Origin: a virus
Length of the DNA stretch: 45,490 nucleotides
Virus record (IMG/VR): IMGVR_UViG_3300045738_002462
Location: 1-45,490 of that record
Direction: 5' to 3' (one strand)
A program made the translations under genes and the position numbers. Shown one piece after another: positions 29,151-36,462 of this stretch. The stretch's first letter is position 1; each line of letters begins with the position of its first letter. Under the pieces are notes generated by a model that did not search any database, had not been told where the DNA came from, and saw nothing but the letters and a program-made list of their open reading frames with translations.

Positions 29151-30559
29151 TAGGCCACCTCCGTTTCGGTCTTGATGATCTCGTCCACCTCGGCGAGGTT
29201 CCGCCCGATCCAGGCCATAACAGGGACGGCCATGCTGTTGCCGATGGCTTTGTAGCGCGGGCCATCGGCTGCGGGTTTGCCGCGGTAGGTGACTGCGGTG
29301 TGCCCGTCCGGCATGCCCTGCAGTCGTTCGCACTCGGCCGGCATGAGGCGGCGCACCGCCAAACCAGTGATTGCCGGCGGGTGCCCCTGAGCTGCAAGCG
29401 GGCGGCATGGGTCGCCCGGTCGAGGACGGCTGCCGTTGGCCTTGCTGGTGATCTGGGTGGTGTCGAAGGCGACCACGCTGGCTGATGGGTCGGTGGCCGT
29501 GGTCAGTGCGGCGGCCTTATCGCCCTCTTCGTAAGCGGCGCCATCACCGGCGATCCGGTACCCGATAGTCGGCACACCGCGCCCGGCCCCATCCTCCGAG
29601 CCGTCGAAGCCGTTGGCCTTCAGGGTATGCGCGATGTCGCCGGAAACTGACTCGACGCGGACGATCTGCGGGTCCTTGTAATCTGTTGCAGTCAGCGGGT
29701 TGGCGATGTCGGCCTCAGCCGCGCGACCATGCGGCGCGAGGCCACGCTTCACGTCGAAGGCCTTCGCCTGCACCAGGAAAGTTTCGCTCTCGAAATCCAG
29801 GCGGCCGTGCGGACCGGCACAAGCGTTGAGCGCGTGACCGGTATCGACCGGGCCGGACTGGCGGTTCTGGCCGAAGGCGATCGGGACCGCGACTACAGGG
29901 TTCTGTCCTCGGGATTCCCCTGTTCGCTCAACCCCTCGACCTGAGCTAGTAAGGCACGGCGCAGTAGCGCGGGTAACGTCTTCCCTCTTTTCTCGGCTCG
30001 GCGGAGGATTCCCCAACAGGCTGTCGGGCTCAAAAAGTACCGCTGCGGCAGCGGCCCAGCCTGCAAGACTTCCGACAACGAACACACGGCGGCGTCGCTG
30101 GGCCACTCCGAAGTACTGAGCGTCAAGGATTCGGTAGGACCACCCATACCCGAGTTTGCCCAGCGCCCCGAGGAAGGCTCCAAAATCCCGTCCTCCGTTG
30201 CTGGACAAGACGCCGGGGACGTTCTCCCAGACCAGCCAGCGGGGGCGAAACTGGTCAGCAATGGCAAGATAGGTAAGGGCGAGGTTGCCACGCGGGTCTT
30301 CCAGTCCCTTGCGGAGTCCCGCAACGCTGAACGATTGGCAGGGAGTGCCTCCGACAAGAACGTCAATTGGTCCGGCATCAGCCCACTCCTTGTAATTGGT
30401 CATATCGCCCAGATTGGGCACTTTGGGCCAGCGTTCGGCCAGGACGGCGGAGGGGAACGGCTCAATCTCGCTGAACCACTGCGGTCGCCAACCCATTGGC
30501 TCCCAGGCCAGGCTTGCGGCCTCGACACCACTGCATACGCTTCCGTATCTCACGCGCAT
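29150..30559 (-). CDS. DNA (cytosine-5) methyltransferase
   Basis: 469 residues with C5-methyltransferase motifs: SVCSGVEAASLAWEPMG (I), PCQSFSVAG with catalytic C74 (IV), WENVPGVLSS (VI), QRRRRVF (VIII) and YKAIGNSMAVPVM (X). An unusually long middle region between VIII and the last motifs holds repeated units (NPLTATDY, AHTLKANGFDGSEDGAGRG, AALTTATDP, CRPLAAQGH), a form common in phage enzymes. It would protect phage DNA from host restriction. No partner restriction gene is seen. Confidence 0.9.
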   Translation of the reverse strand: MRVRYGSVCSGVEAASLAWEPMGWRPQWFSEIEPFPSAVLAERWPKVPNLGDMTNYKEWADAGPIDVLVGGTPCQSFSVAGLRKGLEDPRGNLALTYLAIADQFRPRWLVWENVPGVLSSNGGRDFGAFLGALGKLGYGWSYRILDAQYFGVAQRRRRVFVVGSLAGWAAAAAVLFEPDSLLGNPPPSREKREDVTRATAPCLTSSGRGVERTGESRGQNPVVAVPIAFGQNRQSGPVDTGHALNACAGPHGRLDFESETFLVQAKAFDVKRGLAPHGRAAEADIANPLTATDYKDPQIVRVESVSGDIAHTLKANGFDGSEDGAGRGVPTIGYRIAGDGAAYEEGDKAAALTTATDPSASVVAFDTTQITSKANGSRPRPGDPCRPLAAQGHPPAITGLAVRRLMPAECERLQGMPDGHTAVTYRGKPAADGPRYKAIGNSMAVPVMAWIGRNLAEVDEIIKTETEVA

Positions 30560-30969
30560 TCCCCCATTTCCCGCATGATCTGCTGGTATTCGCTGTCCTC
30601 GGGCTTGGGCAGGTAGCACCCGTGGTCCACGCACCAGTTGTCGATCTGGGTCATGTAGTCGGTCATTTCGCCCTTATCCAGCTCGGTGGTGCTGCGCAGC
30701 TTGGTGATTTCGGTCTTGCCCACGGTCTTGGTTTCGTGACCCAGGAACTTGTGGCGCATCAGGTCGTGGGCATCGTCCTTGGTGAGCCGGTGGCCGCGCT
30801 CGGTGAAGTGGCTGGCCATCACGGTGAGCCACTGCCAGTACAGCGCGTTCTGCGAAAGCGTGCGGCTCGCCTTGGTGATCTTGACCCGCACCGGGAAATC
30901 CCGGCGCAGGAGCTCGGTCATCAGGTCGCCAAGCTGCTCCTTGGCAAACAGGGTGATCGTGTCAGCCAT
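30550..30969 (-). CDS. ninB: NinB-like recombination protein
   Basis: 139 residues matching NinB: LSQNALYWQWLTVMASHFTERGHRLTKDDAHDLMRHKFLG and a C-terminal YMTQIDNWCVDHGCYLP. NinB is an accessory of phage recombination that binds single-stranded DNA. The ATG at 30969 has GGAGG upstream, placed in the end of the small gene 30962-31123. The overlap with the methyltransferase gene is 10 bp. Confidence 0.85.
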   Translation of the reverse strand: MADTITLFAKEQLGDLMTELLRRDFPVRVKITKASRTLSQNALYWQWLTVMASHFTERGHRLTKDDAHDLMRHKFLGHETKTVGKTEITKLRSTTELDKGEMTDYMTQIDNWCVDHGCYLPKPEDSEYQQIMREMGECA

Positions 30970-31123
30970 GCACCACCTCCAGAATCTCCATGCCATGCGC
31001 CCGGTGTTTCGCCATAACGGTCATGCCCTGCTCGCCGTTGACGATGGCCTGGGGCCAGCCGGTCATTTCGGCTTGGAATTGGGCTTCTTCCAGGGCGGCT
31101 TGAGGGTCGGTGAATGGGGTCAT
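30962..31123 (-). CDS. small protein, 53 residues
   Basis: Begins with ATG at 31123 behind a full AAGGAGG and reads MTPFTDPQAALEEAQFQAEM..., ending HGMEILEVVHG. Its stop overlaps the ninB start. Unrecognised. The perfect ribosome site and the tight overlaps with both neighbours make it a real gene rather than chance. Confidence 0.65.
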   Translation of the reverse strand: MTPFTDPQAALEEAQFQAEMTGWPQAIVNGEQGMTVMAKHRAHGMEILEVVHG

Positions 31124-31602
31124 GCGGCCTCCTTGAGATAGATTCCCAGGCCACTTTCGCGAAGCACCTGCCCATTACTCTCGCCATAAGCGACCAGGCA
31201 TATCGTGCAACCGCTATTGGCCTTTGCCTCGACGCCCTGCTGATCGCAGAAATGCGGACGGCGACTGAGCATCAGCAGACCATCGGCAGCGCCGAACACG
31301 TAACGCCTGAAAGCTTCGGTTTCACACGCCGCAGGAATCAGCATTATTCCGTTCCCGTGCTCCGCCATGCGCCGCATCCACGTCCCGCGCTGGTAACGAT
31401 TAAATGGCGGGTTAAGCCAGACACGACCGAACCAAGACTGGGCCAACCCATCCAGCACCTCGGTGTAGTGATGATCTGCAGTCGGCCATGGCTGATCGAT
31501 CGACGCAGCCGGGTCGAGATCGAAGCGACCCAGTGGCTCCAGGAGCCATCGCGGGGTCAGCCAGACATCCGTTTTTCCGATCGCTGATTGGTGGGCCTTC
31601 AC
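31120..31602 (-). CDS. phage DNA adenine methyltransferase
   Basis: 160 residues of the phage N6-adenine methyltransferase family: KTDVWLTPRWLLEPLGRFDLDPAA at the N-terminus and the catalytic NPPF (VWLNPPFNRY) in the middle, followed by MLIPAACETEAFRRYVF. The cofactor-binding motif is divergent, as is usual in this family. It overlaps its neighbours at both ends (ATGA). With the C5 enzyme it gives the phage two kinds of DNA methylation. Confidence 0.85.
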   Translation of the reverse strand: MKAHQSAIGKTDVWLTPRWLLEPLGRFDLDPAASIDQPWPTADHHYTEVLDGLAQSWFGRVWLNPPFNRYQRGTWMRRMAEHGNGIMLIPAACETEAFRRYVFGAADGLLMLSRRPHFCDQQGVEAKANSGCTICLVAYGESNGQVLRESGLGIYLKEAA

Positions 31603-31916
31603 GCCGCAGCCCTCCCATCAGGGACCGGCAGGGAAACCATGTGCACGTTCCGCCCCGTCACCGGGCACGGCGTCAGATCCTCGGATTCCACCAGCCGGTG
31701 AGCGAGGACCAGCGAGTTGGTGCGCGCCGCCACGGTGGACGTTTCCAGGCCGGTGATGGTGGCGATCTGCCGGCGGCTCACCCATCCGTCGGCGTCCTGG
31801 CCGGTGCGGATCAGCAGGGCGACTCCGGCAAGCACCTGCTTCTGCTGCCGGCCCAGGTCGGCGGTTGTGATGGCGTCGTAGGCCATGAGGCTGGATTCGC
31901 GGACGGAGGTTTTCAT
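31599..31916 (-). CDS. winged-helix-like DNA-binding protein
   Basis: 105 residues. The middle (LGRQQKQVLAGVALLIRTGQDADGWVSRRQIATITGLETSTVAARTNSLVLAHRLVE) has the helix-turn-helix and wing-like order of small regulators. The ATG at 31916 overlaps the stop of the upstream 55-residue gene. Target and role unknown; it may be a replication or transcription accessory. Confidence 0.65.
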   Translation of the reverse strand: MKTSVRESSLMAYDAITTADLGRQQKQVLAGVALLIRTGQDADGWVSRRQIATITGLETSTVAARTNSLVLAHRLVESEDLTPCPVTGRNVHMVSLPVPDGRAAA

Positions 31917-32080
31917 TGGCGGGCCTCCACTTGGCAGCTGATGGTCATGCCGCCGATGCGCGAGGCGCCCATGAGGCGACAGTCTTTCTGTGTTGCCGCG
32001 ATTGTCAGCATGTGGCCCAAAAGCAAGCCAAGCGCAAACCCGAGGGCCACAATCAAAACCCACCCGTTATCGTGTTTCAT
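31913..32080 (-). CDS. small membrane protein, 55 residues
   Basis: Starts with ATG at 32080 and has one membrane segment (WVLIVALGFALGLLLGHMLTI) followed by a short soluble tail. Its stop and the next gene's start overlap as ATGA. Early-operon membrane peptides of this size are common in phages; function unknown. Confidence 0.6.
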   Translation of the reverse strand: MKHDNGWVLIVALGFALGLLLGHMLTIAATQKDCRLMGASRIGGMTISCQVEARQ

Positions 32081-32731
32081 CTACGCCACCTCGCTCTTGC
32101 TGGTCAGTCGGCCCGCCACGCCATCCAGCGCGTCGGATAGCCGGTTGATGCCGGGTTGCGCCTCGGCGCCCTGCTTCATCACCGCGAGGCACCGTTGCGG
32201 ATTGCCAATCAGGCGCGGCTCCGGCACGAATTCCTGGTGCTCCCCGGCGTTCGTCGCCTCGCTCATGCCCAGCAGCTTCGACGGGTGCCGCTCCGGCGGG
32301 CGGGAGATATACGCCTGGTACCGCTTCTTGAACTCGTTGCCCTTGAACGGCAGGTCGCGGTCGGTCACGTCGCACAGCTTGATCCAGCCGCCCATTTCCT
32401 CGATGGCGGCCATGGCGCGCGGATCGTCGAACACCACGGTCTGGTACGGGCCGACGCGGCGAATGGCGTCCTCGACCTTGGCCCAAGCGGACAGCGCCCG
32501 GGTATCGCCGTCGCCCTCGATGTGGCGCACGATGTCGGCAGGCTTGGGCACGAAGTCGCCGTGCTGGGTATCGTTGACGTGGGCTGTCAGCGCCTGCTTG
32601 ATCGCCTCCAGGTCGAACCGCTTGAGTGCGTTAAACATCAGGTCCAGGGCGCCATCGGATGGCGGCTTGCCGTACACCTCGCAGACCTGGGTCCACAGCG
32701 TCACAAACTCGGGGTAGTCGTTCGCGTTCAT
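32081..32731 (-). CDS. replication-associated protein (DUF6475-like)
   Basis: 216 residues. N-terminal helical region LWTQVCEVYGKPPSDGALDLMFNALKRFDLEAIKQAL, then FVPKPADIVRHIEG, and FKKRYQAYI near the middle. This is the pattern of the DUF6475 phage proteins found after O-like initiators, where lambda has the helicase loader P. The role in loading the helicase is inferred from order. It overlaps the O-like gene by 4 bp. Confidence 0.7.
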   Translation of the reverse strand: MNANDYPEFVTLWTQVCEVYGKPPSDGALDLMFNALKRFDLEAIKQALTAHVNDTQHGDFVPKPADIVRHIEGDGDTRALSAWAKVEDAIRRVGPYQTVVFDDPRAMAAIEEMGGWIKLCDVTDRDLPFKGNEFKKRYQAYISRPPERHPSKLLGMSEATNAGEHQEFVPEPRLIGNPQRCLAVMKQGAEAQPGINRLSDALDGVAGRLTSKSEVA

Positions 32732-33537
32732 TGGATAATCCCTCGCTCTCTCGCCATGCGCTGGCCGCGCTCATGGGGGGTTTCCTGCCGTTGTCCGGGG
32801 CCGCCACCAGGGGGCGGAGGCGCCCAGTCATCCAGGTAGTGCTCGCTGGGGCCAAAGAACGTGGCGCCCTGCTTCACGAACTCCGTGCCGGTCTTACCGG
32901 TTATCCGGCAGAACGCGGCGTAGCGCTGGACACCGGCCAGGATGTCATCAGGATCGGCCCCGGCTTTGACTCGGGCCTCCCAGGCTTTACGGGCGTCACG
33001 CTTCGAGTTGCCGCCGGCGCGTTTCGGGTAGTCCGACCAGGCTTGCTCGAAACTTTCATCCAGTTTGCGTTTGCGATTTTCGTCAGCGTCGTCCGCCGGA
33101 GGCGTCCCATTCCCTGTTCCATTCCCTGTTCCCTGTTCCCTGTTCCCTTCCGGGTGTGAACCCTCACTGCCCCCTCCGTGAGTACTCCGTGAGCCATCCC
33201 AAGTGATTGAAAGTTTTGCGATTTTCGAATCGCTCGGGCGGTTGATGCGTTGGTGCTTGGCGAAGTTGCGGATGCAGCCGTATTTCTTGCCGTCTGAGCC
33301 CTCACCGATGTCCAAATATCCAACGATTGAGAGGTGTTTGAGGCATTCGTGAACACTCACTGAGTCCTCACGGAGTGGCCGGCAGGCCGCTTCCACCAAC
33401 TTAGGGTTGGCGTTGAAGTAGCCTTCGTCGTCCGCATAATTCAGCAATGCGGCGGCGAGCATGTGCGCCTCAATAGGCAGCGCCGAAAGATCTTCGTCTG
33501 CCCAGAACTCCGGTTTAATCGTACGGATGCGCGCCAT
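32728..33537 (-). CDS. replication initiator (O-like)
   Basis: 269 residues. N-terminal winged-helix domain (residues 1-115: RTIKPEFWADEDLSALPIEAHMLAAALLNYADDEGYF, VGYLDIGEGSDGKKYG), a repetitive polar linker (NREQGTGNGTGNG), and a C-terminal domain with WSDYPKRAGGNSKRDARKAWEARV and FVKQGATFFGPSEHYLDDW. In lambda, O binds repeats inside its own gene. The DNA for the linker here is a run of short repeats, so the phage origin is probably inside this gene. Confidence 0.8.
   Translation of the reverse strand: MARIRTIKPEFWADEDLSALPIEAHMLAAALLNYADDEGYFNANPKLVEAACRPLREDSVSVHECLKHLSIVGYLDIGEGSDGKKYGCIRNFAKHQRINRPSDSKIAKLSITWDGSRSTHGGGSEGSHPEGNREQGTGNGTGNGTPPADDADENRKRKLDESFEQAWSDYPKRAGGNSKRDARKAWEARVKAGADPDDILAGVQRYAAFCRITGKTGTEFVKQGATFFGPSEHYLDDWAPPPPGGGPGQRQETPHERGQRMARERGIIQ
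33109..33149. repeat. iteron-like repeats, candidate replication origin
   Basis: Two exact 12-bp units ATTCCCTGTTCC (33109-33120, 33121-33132) followed by three 7-bp units CTGTTCC inside the initiator gene. They lie between the two protein domains, the place of the lambda origin iterons. No distinct AT-rich unwinding element was identified. They also encode a polar linker, so slippage alone is possible. Confidence 0.45.
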
Positions 33538-34124
33538 CAGATTGACTCCTGCACCTCTTGCTTACCGCAAGCCTCGAATTCATCCAGGGCCTCTTCCAAG
33601 GCGAATATTCGCGGGGCCAGCTCTTCAGCAATCGGCATTGCGCCGCGAAGGTCTTGGTTGGTCTTATGCCACCCCTTCTGAATTTCCTCGGCCTTGAAAC
33701 CTGACTCCATGTCCAGGGAGATGGAGAACGCCTCTATTCCCTGCGCCTGCTCCAGCGACCAAACGAGATCGTTTGCAGACGGGTCGAAGGGCCCCGCCAG
33801 CTGCCCACGGACCTCGATTTCATATCCAGGGAATCGTCTTGCGTAGCGCTTGGCTTGCCACTTTGCGCCCACCAAATAACGCGCAAGTTGGGCTAGATGA
33901 ATCTCGTTTAGAATCTCGTTCTTGAGCTCCAGAATTACGACCTCAAGCAGTCCGGGCGAAATATAGAATTTGATTAGGTCGGTACGCCCGTAACCCTTGA
34001 TTTCGTGCTGGCGAAGAAAATGATCAACATTGCGATCATCTATCGGGCATACGGCATGTGCGGCCATGCAGTATTCAAGATAGTCCTCGATGAACTTCTC
34101 ACTTGGAAAATCGAGCTTGAACAT
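33537..34124 (-). CDS. PD-(D/E)XK nuclease-like protein
   Basis: 195 residues, noticeably more AT-rich than its neighbours. The core GRTDLIKFYISPGLLEVVILELKNE has the D-(x)-ELK spacing of PD-(D/E)XK nucleases, with QLARYLVGAKWQAKRYARRFPG after it. The start has GGGAGAAG upstream. It lies between the CII-like gene and the O-like gene, where lambda has no counterpart, and the composition suggests recent gain. It may cut or bind DNA; a defence or anti-defence function is possible. Confidence 0.65.
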   Translation of the reverse strand: MFKLDFPSEKFIEDYLEYCMAAHAVCPIDDRNVDHFLRQHEIKGYGRTDLIKFYISPGLLEVVILELKNEILNEIHLAQLARYLVGAKWQAKRYARRFPGYEIEVRGQLAGPFDPSANDLVWSLEQAQGIEAFSISLDMESGFKAEEIQKGWHKTNQDLRGAMPIAEELAPRIFALEEALDEFEACGKQEVQESI

Positions 34125-34150
34125 TTAAACTTCTCCCATCTGTAGTACCT

Positions 34151-34185
34151 AAAGCCCCGGTTCCGCCTGCCAGCGCCGGGGCTTT
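34151..34185 (-). terminator. hairpin after the CII-like gene
   Basis: A perfect 10-bp inverted repeat, AAAGCCCCGG (34151-34160) and CCGGGGCTTT (34176-34185). On the minus strand only three T follow, so it would be leaky in the early direction; on the plus strand CTTTCTTGTTT follows. The leak would let replication genes be read at a low level. Confidence 0.6.
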
Positions 34186-34190
34186 CTTGT

Positions 34191-34610
34191 TTAAGCTGAT
34201 TGCGCCTCGAGCTGGGCCAGCCGCGCCCGAAGCTCTGCCATTTCCTGTTCCGGGCTCACCTGCCCGCGCTGGCAATACAACTGCCGCGCCTTGCGCATGA
34301 CTTGGTACTGGCTGATTGCGTTGTTGCCGGCCAGGGCCTCGATCTCCGCCACCATGTCCATATCCAGATGCCGCACCCGGGCGCCCCGCTTGGCGTGATG
34401 GTCTGCGTTCATGAGCGTGTTCAGGGTTCCTACTGACATGCCCAGCAGATCAGCCCATGAGCGCTGGTCGCGCTTCACACGGGATTGCTGAAGGCACAGC
34501 CGGAGGGCCTGGGACCAGTGCGAGCAGCCCGCTATGGCGACCGGATCAACGTCCCGCGTCTCGGTGTCGATGGCGCCCATCAGGGGCATTGTTCGCTGCG
34601 TTTCGCTCAT
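34191..34610 (-). CDS. CII-like regulator (CP76 type)
   Basis: 139 residues with helix-turn-helix SWADLLGMSVGTLNTLMNADHHAKRGARVRHLDMDMVAEIEALAGNNAISQYQVM, which matches the phage regulatory CII/CP76 family, and a C-terminal coiled coil (PEQEMAELRARLAQLEAQ). It is the second gene of the PR operon and may activate lysogeny promoters. The ATG at 34610 is chosen; the longer reading crosses the tR1-like terminator and cro. The identity of its promoters is not visible. Confidence 0.7.
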   Translation of the reverse strand: MSETQRTMPLMGAIDTETRDVDPVAIAGCSHWSQALRLCLQQSRVKRDQRSWADLLGMSVGTLNTLMNADHHAKRGARVRHLDMDMVAEIEALAGNNAISQYQVMRKARQLYCQRGQVSPEQEMAELRARLAQLEAQSA

Positions 34611-34636
34611 GTTCGCTCTCTCACTCCAAGCCAAAT

Positions 34637-34675
34637 AAAAAGCGCCCCGGTCAGGCAGCGCGTGATCCGGGGCGC
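34637..34675 (-). terminator. tR1-like terminator between cro and cII-like genes
   Basis: GCGCCCCGG (34642-34650) and CCGGGGCGC (34667-34675) form a perfect 9-bp stem, with five T next on the minus strand. The stem begins inside the last codons of cro. Lambda has tR1 at the same place. Some polymerase must pass it to reach the replication genes. Confidence 0.8.
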
Positions 34676-34881
34676 AATTTCTCGCGCAGTTCGTCGGCGG
34701 TGAATTTGCCGTCCGAGGCTTCGGCCAGCAGGTCGGCGTAGTTCGTTTCGCCGGTGTAATCGGTCCTGGGGAGGGAGCCGCTATCCAGCCACTTGTACAT
34801 GGCGCGAGGGCTGATCCCGCAGATTTTGGAGGCCGCCTTGACGCCACCTACCGAGTCGATAACTGATTTGAAGAAGGACAT
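34651..34881 (-). CDS. cro: Cro-like repressor
   Basis: 76 residues with a Cro/YdaS-type helix-turn-helix: SVIDSVGGVKAASKICGISPRAMYKWLDSGSLPRTD. It is the first gene to the left of cI, divergent from it, with 79 bp of operator DNA between. The ATG is at 34881 with AAGAAGGAC ahead only in the opposite sense; the ribosome site is weak (GGAAC). It should bind the same operators as CI and favour the lytic pathway. Confidence 0.8.
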   Translation of the reverse strand: MSFFKSVIDSVGGVKAASKICGISPRAMYKWLDSGSLPRTDYTGETNYADLLAEASDGKFTADELREKLRPGSRAA

Positions 34882-34896
34882 AGTTCCGGTTCCGAT

Positions 34897-34969
34897 ATGT
34901 ACTTTCGGTACATCTTATAACGGAACTGAAAGTACATTCAAGAAGAAAGATAATGTACCTATGGTTCAT
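34897..34969. promoter_or_regulatory. immunity operators and PR/PRM promoters
   Basis: Three 17-bp sites: ATGTACTTTCGGTACAT (34897-34913, palindromic), CGGAACTGAAAGTACAT (34921-34937, a variant of it in the reverse direction), and ATGTACCTATGGTTCAT (34953-34969, overlapping the cI start). Leftward promoter for cro on the minus strand: TTGAAT (34936-34941), 16 bp, TATAAG (34914-34919). Rightward promoter for cI: CTGAAA (34926-34931), 17 bp, GATAAT (34949-34954). The cI start codon is about 7 bp after that -10, so the cI message may be leaderless, as from lambda PRM. Confidence 0.75.
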
Positions 34970-35659
34970 GCTGAAGAAGTACGAAAACGGTTCTCCGCGC
35001 GCCTGCGCCGCGCCACCGCAAACGAGGGGTGGCCGGAGCGGGGCGCGGGCGCTCGCCTTGCCAAGCTGGCCGGCGCCACCCCGAAGGCCGCGAGCAAATG
35101 GCTCAACGGCGAGGCCATGCCGCGCCAGGAAAAGTTGGGCGTCATAGCAAAGGCGTTACGGGTCAGCCAGCAGTGGCTCCAATATGGCGAGGGCTCCATG
35201 GCGGCTGGTGTCGCCGAGGAGTTGGAGCCATGGGGCGATGACGTGGCGCCGGGGCCGGCCAACCACGGCAGCATCCCAATCATCAGCTATGTTCAAGCCG
35301 GCGAGTTCTGCGAAGCGGAAGATCCATTCGAGCCAGGCATGGCCGACGAATGGTTGTCGTTCCGCCCGCCTGGGGCCGGACCTCGCACCTATGCCCTGCG
35401 CGTCGATGGCGAAAGCAACTTTCCTCGCATCCGCAGCGGCGAGATCGTCATTGTCGACCCTGACCGGACGCCGGATAGCGGCAAATTCGTGGTAGCGAAA
35501 CGCCACAGCGATGCCAAGGTCACGCTTAAGATGATCCAGTACAACGAGGGCGAGCCGTTCTTGAAGCCCGGCAACCCGGACTGGCCGGAGCCAATCATCA
35601 AGATAGACGGCGACTGGAGCGTCTGCGGCGTGGTGATCGGCAAGTACGACCCGATGTAA
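34961..35659 (+). CDS. CI repressor (XRE helix-turn-helix + S24 peptidase)
   Basis: 232 residues. DNA-binding domain at about 28-72 (GARLAKLAGATPKAASKWLNGEAMPRQEKLGVIAKALRVSQQWL). LexA/S24 domain with cleavage site A113-G114 (VQAGE), catalytic S152 (DGESNF) and K190 (VTLKMI), so it should self-cleave in the SOS response. ATG at 34961 lies next to its promoter with no good ribosome site, fitting leaderless translation. It is the main prophage repressor and the presumed target of the antirepressor at 10659. The longer upstream reading is across the operators and not used. Confidence 0.9.
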   Translation: MVHAEEVRKRFSARLRRATANEGWPERGAGARLAKLAGATPKAASKWLNGEAMPRQEKLGVIAKALRVSQQWLQYGEGSMAAGVAEELEPWGDDVAPGPANHGSIPIISYVQAGEFCEAEDPFEPGMADEWLSFRPPGAGPRTYALRVDGESNFPRIRSGEIVIVDPDRTPDSGKFVVAKRHSDAKVTLKMIQYNEGEPFLKPGNPDWPEPIIKIDGDWSVCGVVIGKYDPM

Positions 35660-35681
35660 TAACAACAACCCAGGAGGGGAT

Positions 35682-36032
35682 ATGGAGGACGACGAATACC
35701 CTGTCGACGGACCTGACTTCATAGAAGCACAGCACCCAATTGACGTCATGGTGACCATCTGTGAGTTTGCGGGAGGGCAGCCCACTTGTACAGTTTGCGG
35801 CAGCAAGAACCACCAAGTGTTGCCGCACCCGCAAAAAGAGGTGAGCACGGCGGTCTTTGAAAAGCCCGTTTATAGCACCCAAAAGTCTCTTCTTACTGTC
35901 GGGATGACGTGCATTAACTGCGGGTCGGTCACGTATTTCCGACTGGCCCCAATCATTGAAAAATTAAAAGAGATCCGGCCCGCACTGGATGAGGCCTGGA
36001 CGACCCACAAGGGAAGGGAGGGGGAGTCATGA
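35682..36032 (+). CDS. zinc-ribbon-like protein, rexA position
   Basis: 116 residues, not recognised. Two CxxC pairs (CTVCGSKNHQ and CINCG), spaced by about 40 residues, look like a zinc ribbon. Start 22 bases after cI with AGGAGGGG upstream. It is the first gene after cI and co-transcribed with it, so it is expressed in the lysogen. In lambda the gene here is rexA (phage exclusion). No sequence similarity to RexA is claimed. Confidence 0.65.
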   Translation: MEDDEYPVDGPDFIEAQHPIDVMVTICEFAGGQPTCTVCGSKNHQVLPHPQKEVSTAVFEKPVYSTQKSLLTVGMTCINCGSVTYFRLAPIIEKLKEIRPALDEAWTTHKGREGES

Positions 36033-36355
36033 GCGAAATAAGCCTGCTGGATGATTACCGGGAGCGACGCATTGAAGGAAAGACCCAAAACCCCCATGAT
36101 AAGGGAAACGGATCTGGAGGCCCTGGAGGGCCCGGCGATATGGAATCCCGACTCGCGAAACTTGAAGCCCACGCTGAGCACATGCAAACCGGCATAGGCG
36201 AGATCAAGGGCGACCTCAACGACGTCTCCAAAGACGTTCAGGCGATCCGTGTCCGCCTTGCCTGGGGCTCTGGAGCGGCCGCCGTCATTATCGGTCTGCT
36301 GGCATGGCTCGCCAACAACCGCTTTGACCAAGTCGTTGAAATGATCACCAAGTAA
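36029..36355 (+). CDS. coiled-coil membrane protein, rexB position
   Basis: 108 residues. Gly-rich linker (NGSGGPGGPGD), a charged helix (MESRLAKLEAHAEHMQTGIGEIKGDLNDVSKDVQAIR), and one C-terminal membrane segment (GAAAVIIGLLAWLA). It is coupled to the zinc-ribbon gene (ATGA) and ends before a strong terminator. Its place, after cI and before PL, is that of rexB, whose product is also a membrane protein. A two-part exclusion function is inferred from position and topology only. Confidence 0.65.
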   Translation: MSEISLLDDYRERRIEGKTQNPHDKGNGSGGPGGPGDMESRLAKLEAHAEHMQTGIGEIKGDLNDVSKDVQAIRVRLAWGSGAAAVIIGLLAWLANNRFDQVVEMITK

Positions 36356-36376
36356 CCGCCACCCCGCCCCACCAAG

Positions 36377-36400
36377 AGCCCGCCCAGCGCGGGCTTTTTT
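36377..36400 (+). terminator. terminator of the cI operon
   Basis: AGCCCGC (36377-36383) and GCGGGCT (36388-36394), loop CCAGC, six T on the plus strand. It isolates the lysogenic operon from the PL promoter 80 bases downstream. Confidence 0.85.
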
Positions 36401-36462
36401 GTGCCTGCGATCCCCTGATCTGCCCGTTTCGTGACTACCCGGTCACAAATAACCTCGAGAAA

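Noticed and set aside
28795-29397. alternative minus-strand frame over the HNH gene
   Set aside because: The 28779-29150 frame carries the HNH cysteines and histidines and starts at TAATG with the methyltransferase; this frame is Arg/Ala/Ser-rich.
31488-32717. 409-codon plus-strand frame opposite early genes
   Set aside because: Spans several coupled minus-strand genes; no domain, Arg/Ser-rich shadow.
33109-33149. CRISPR-like array
   Set aside because: The units are 7-12 bp in direct tandem without spacers; there are no cas genes in the window.
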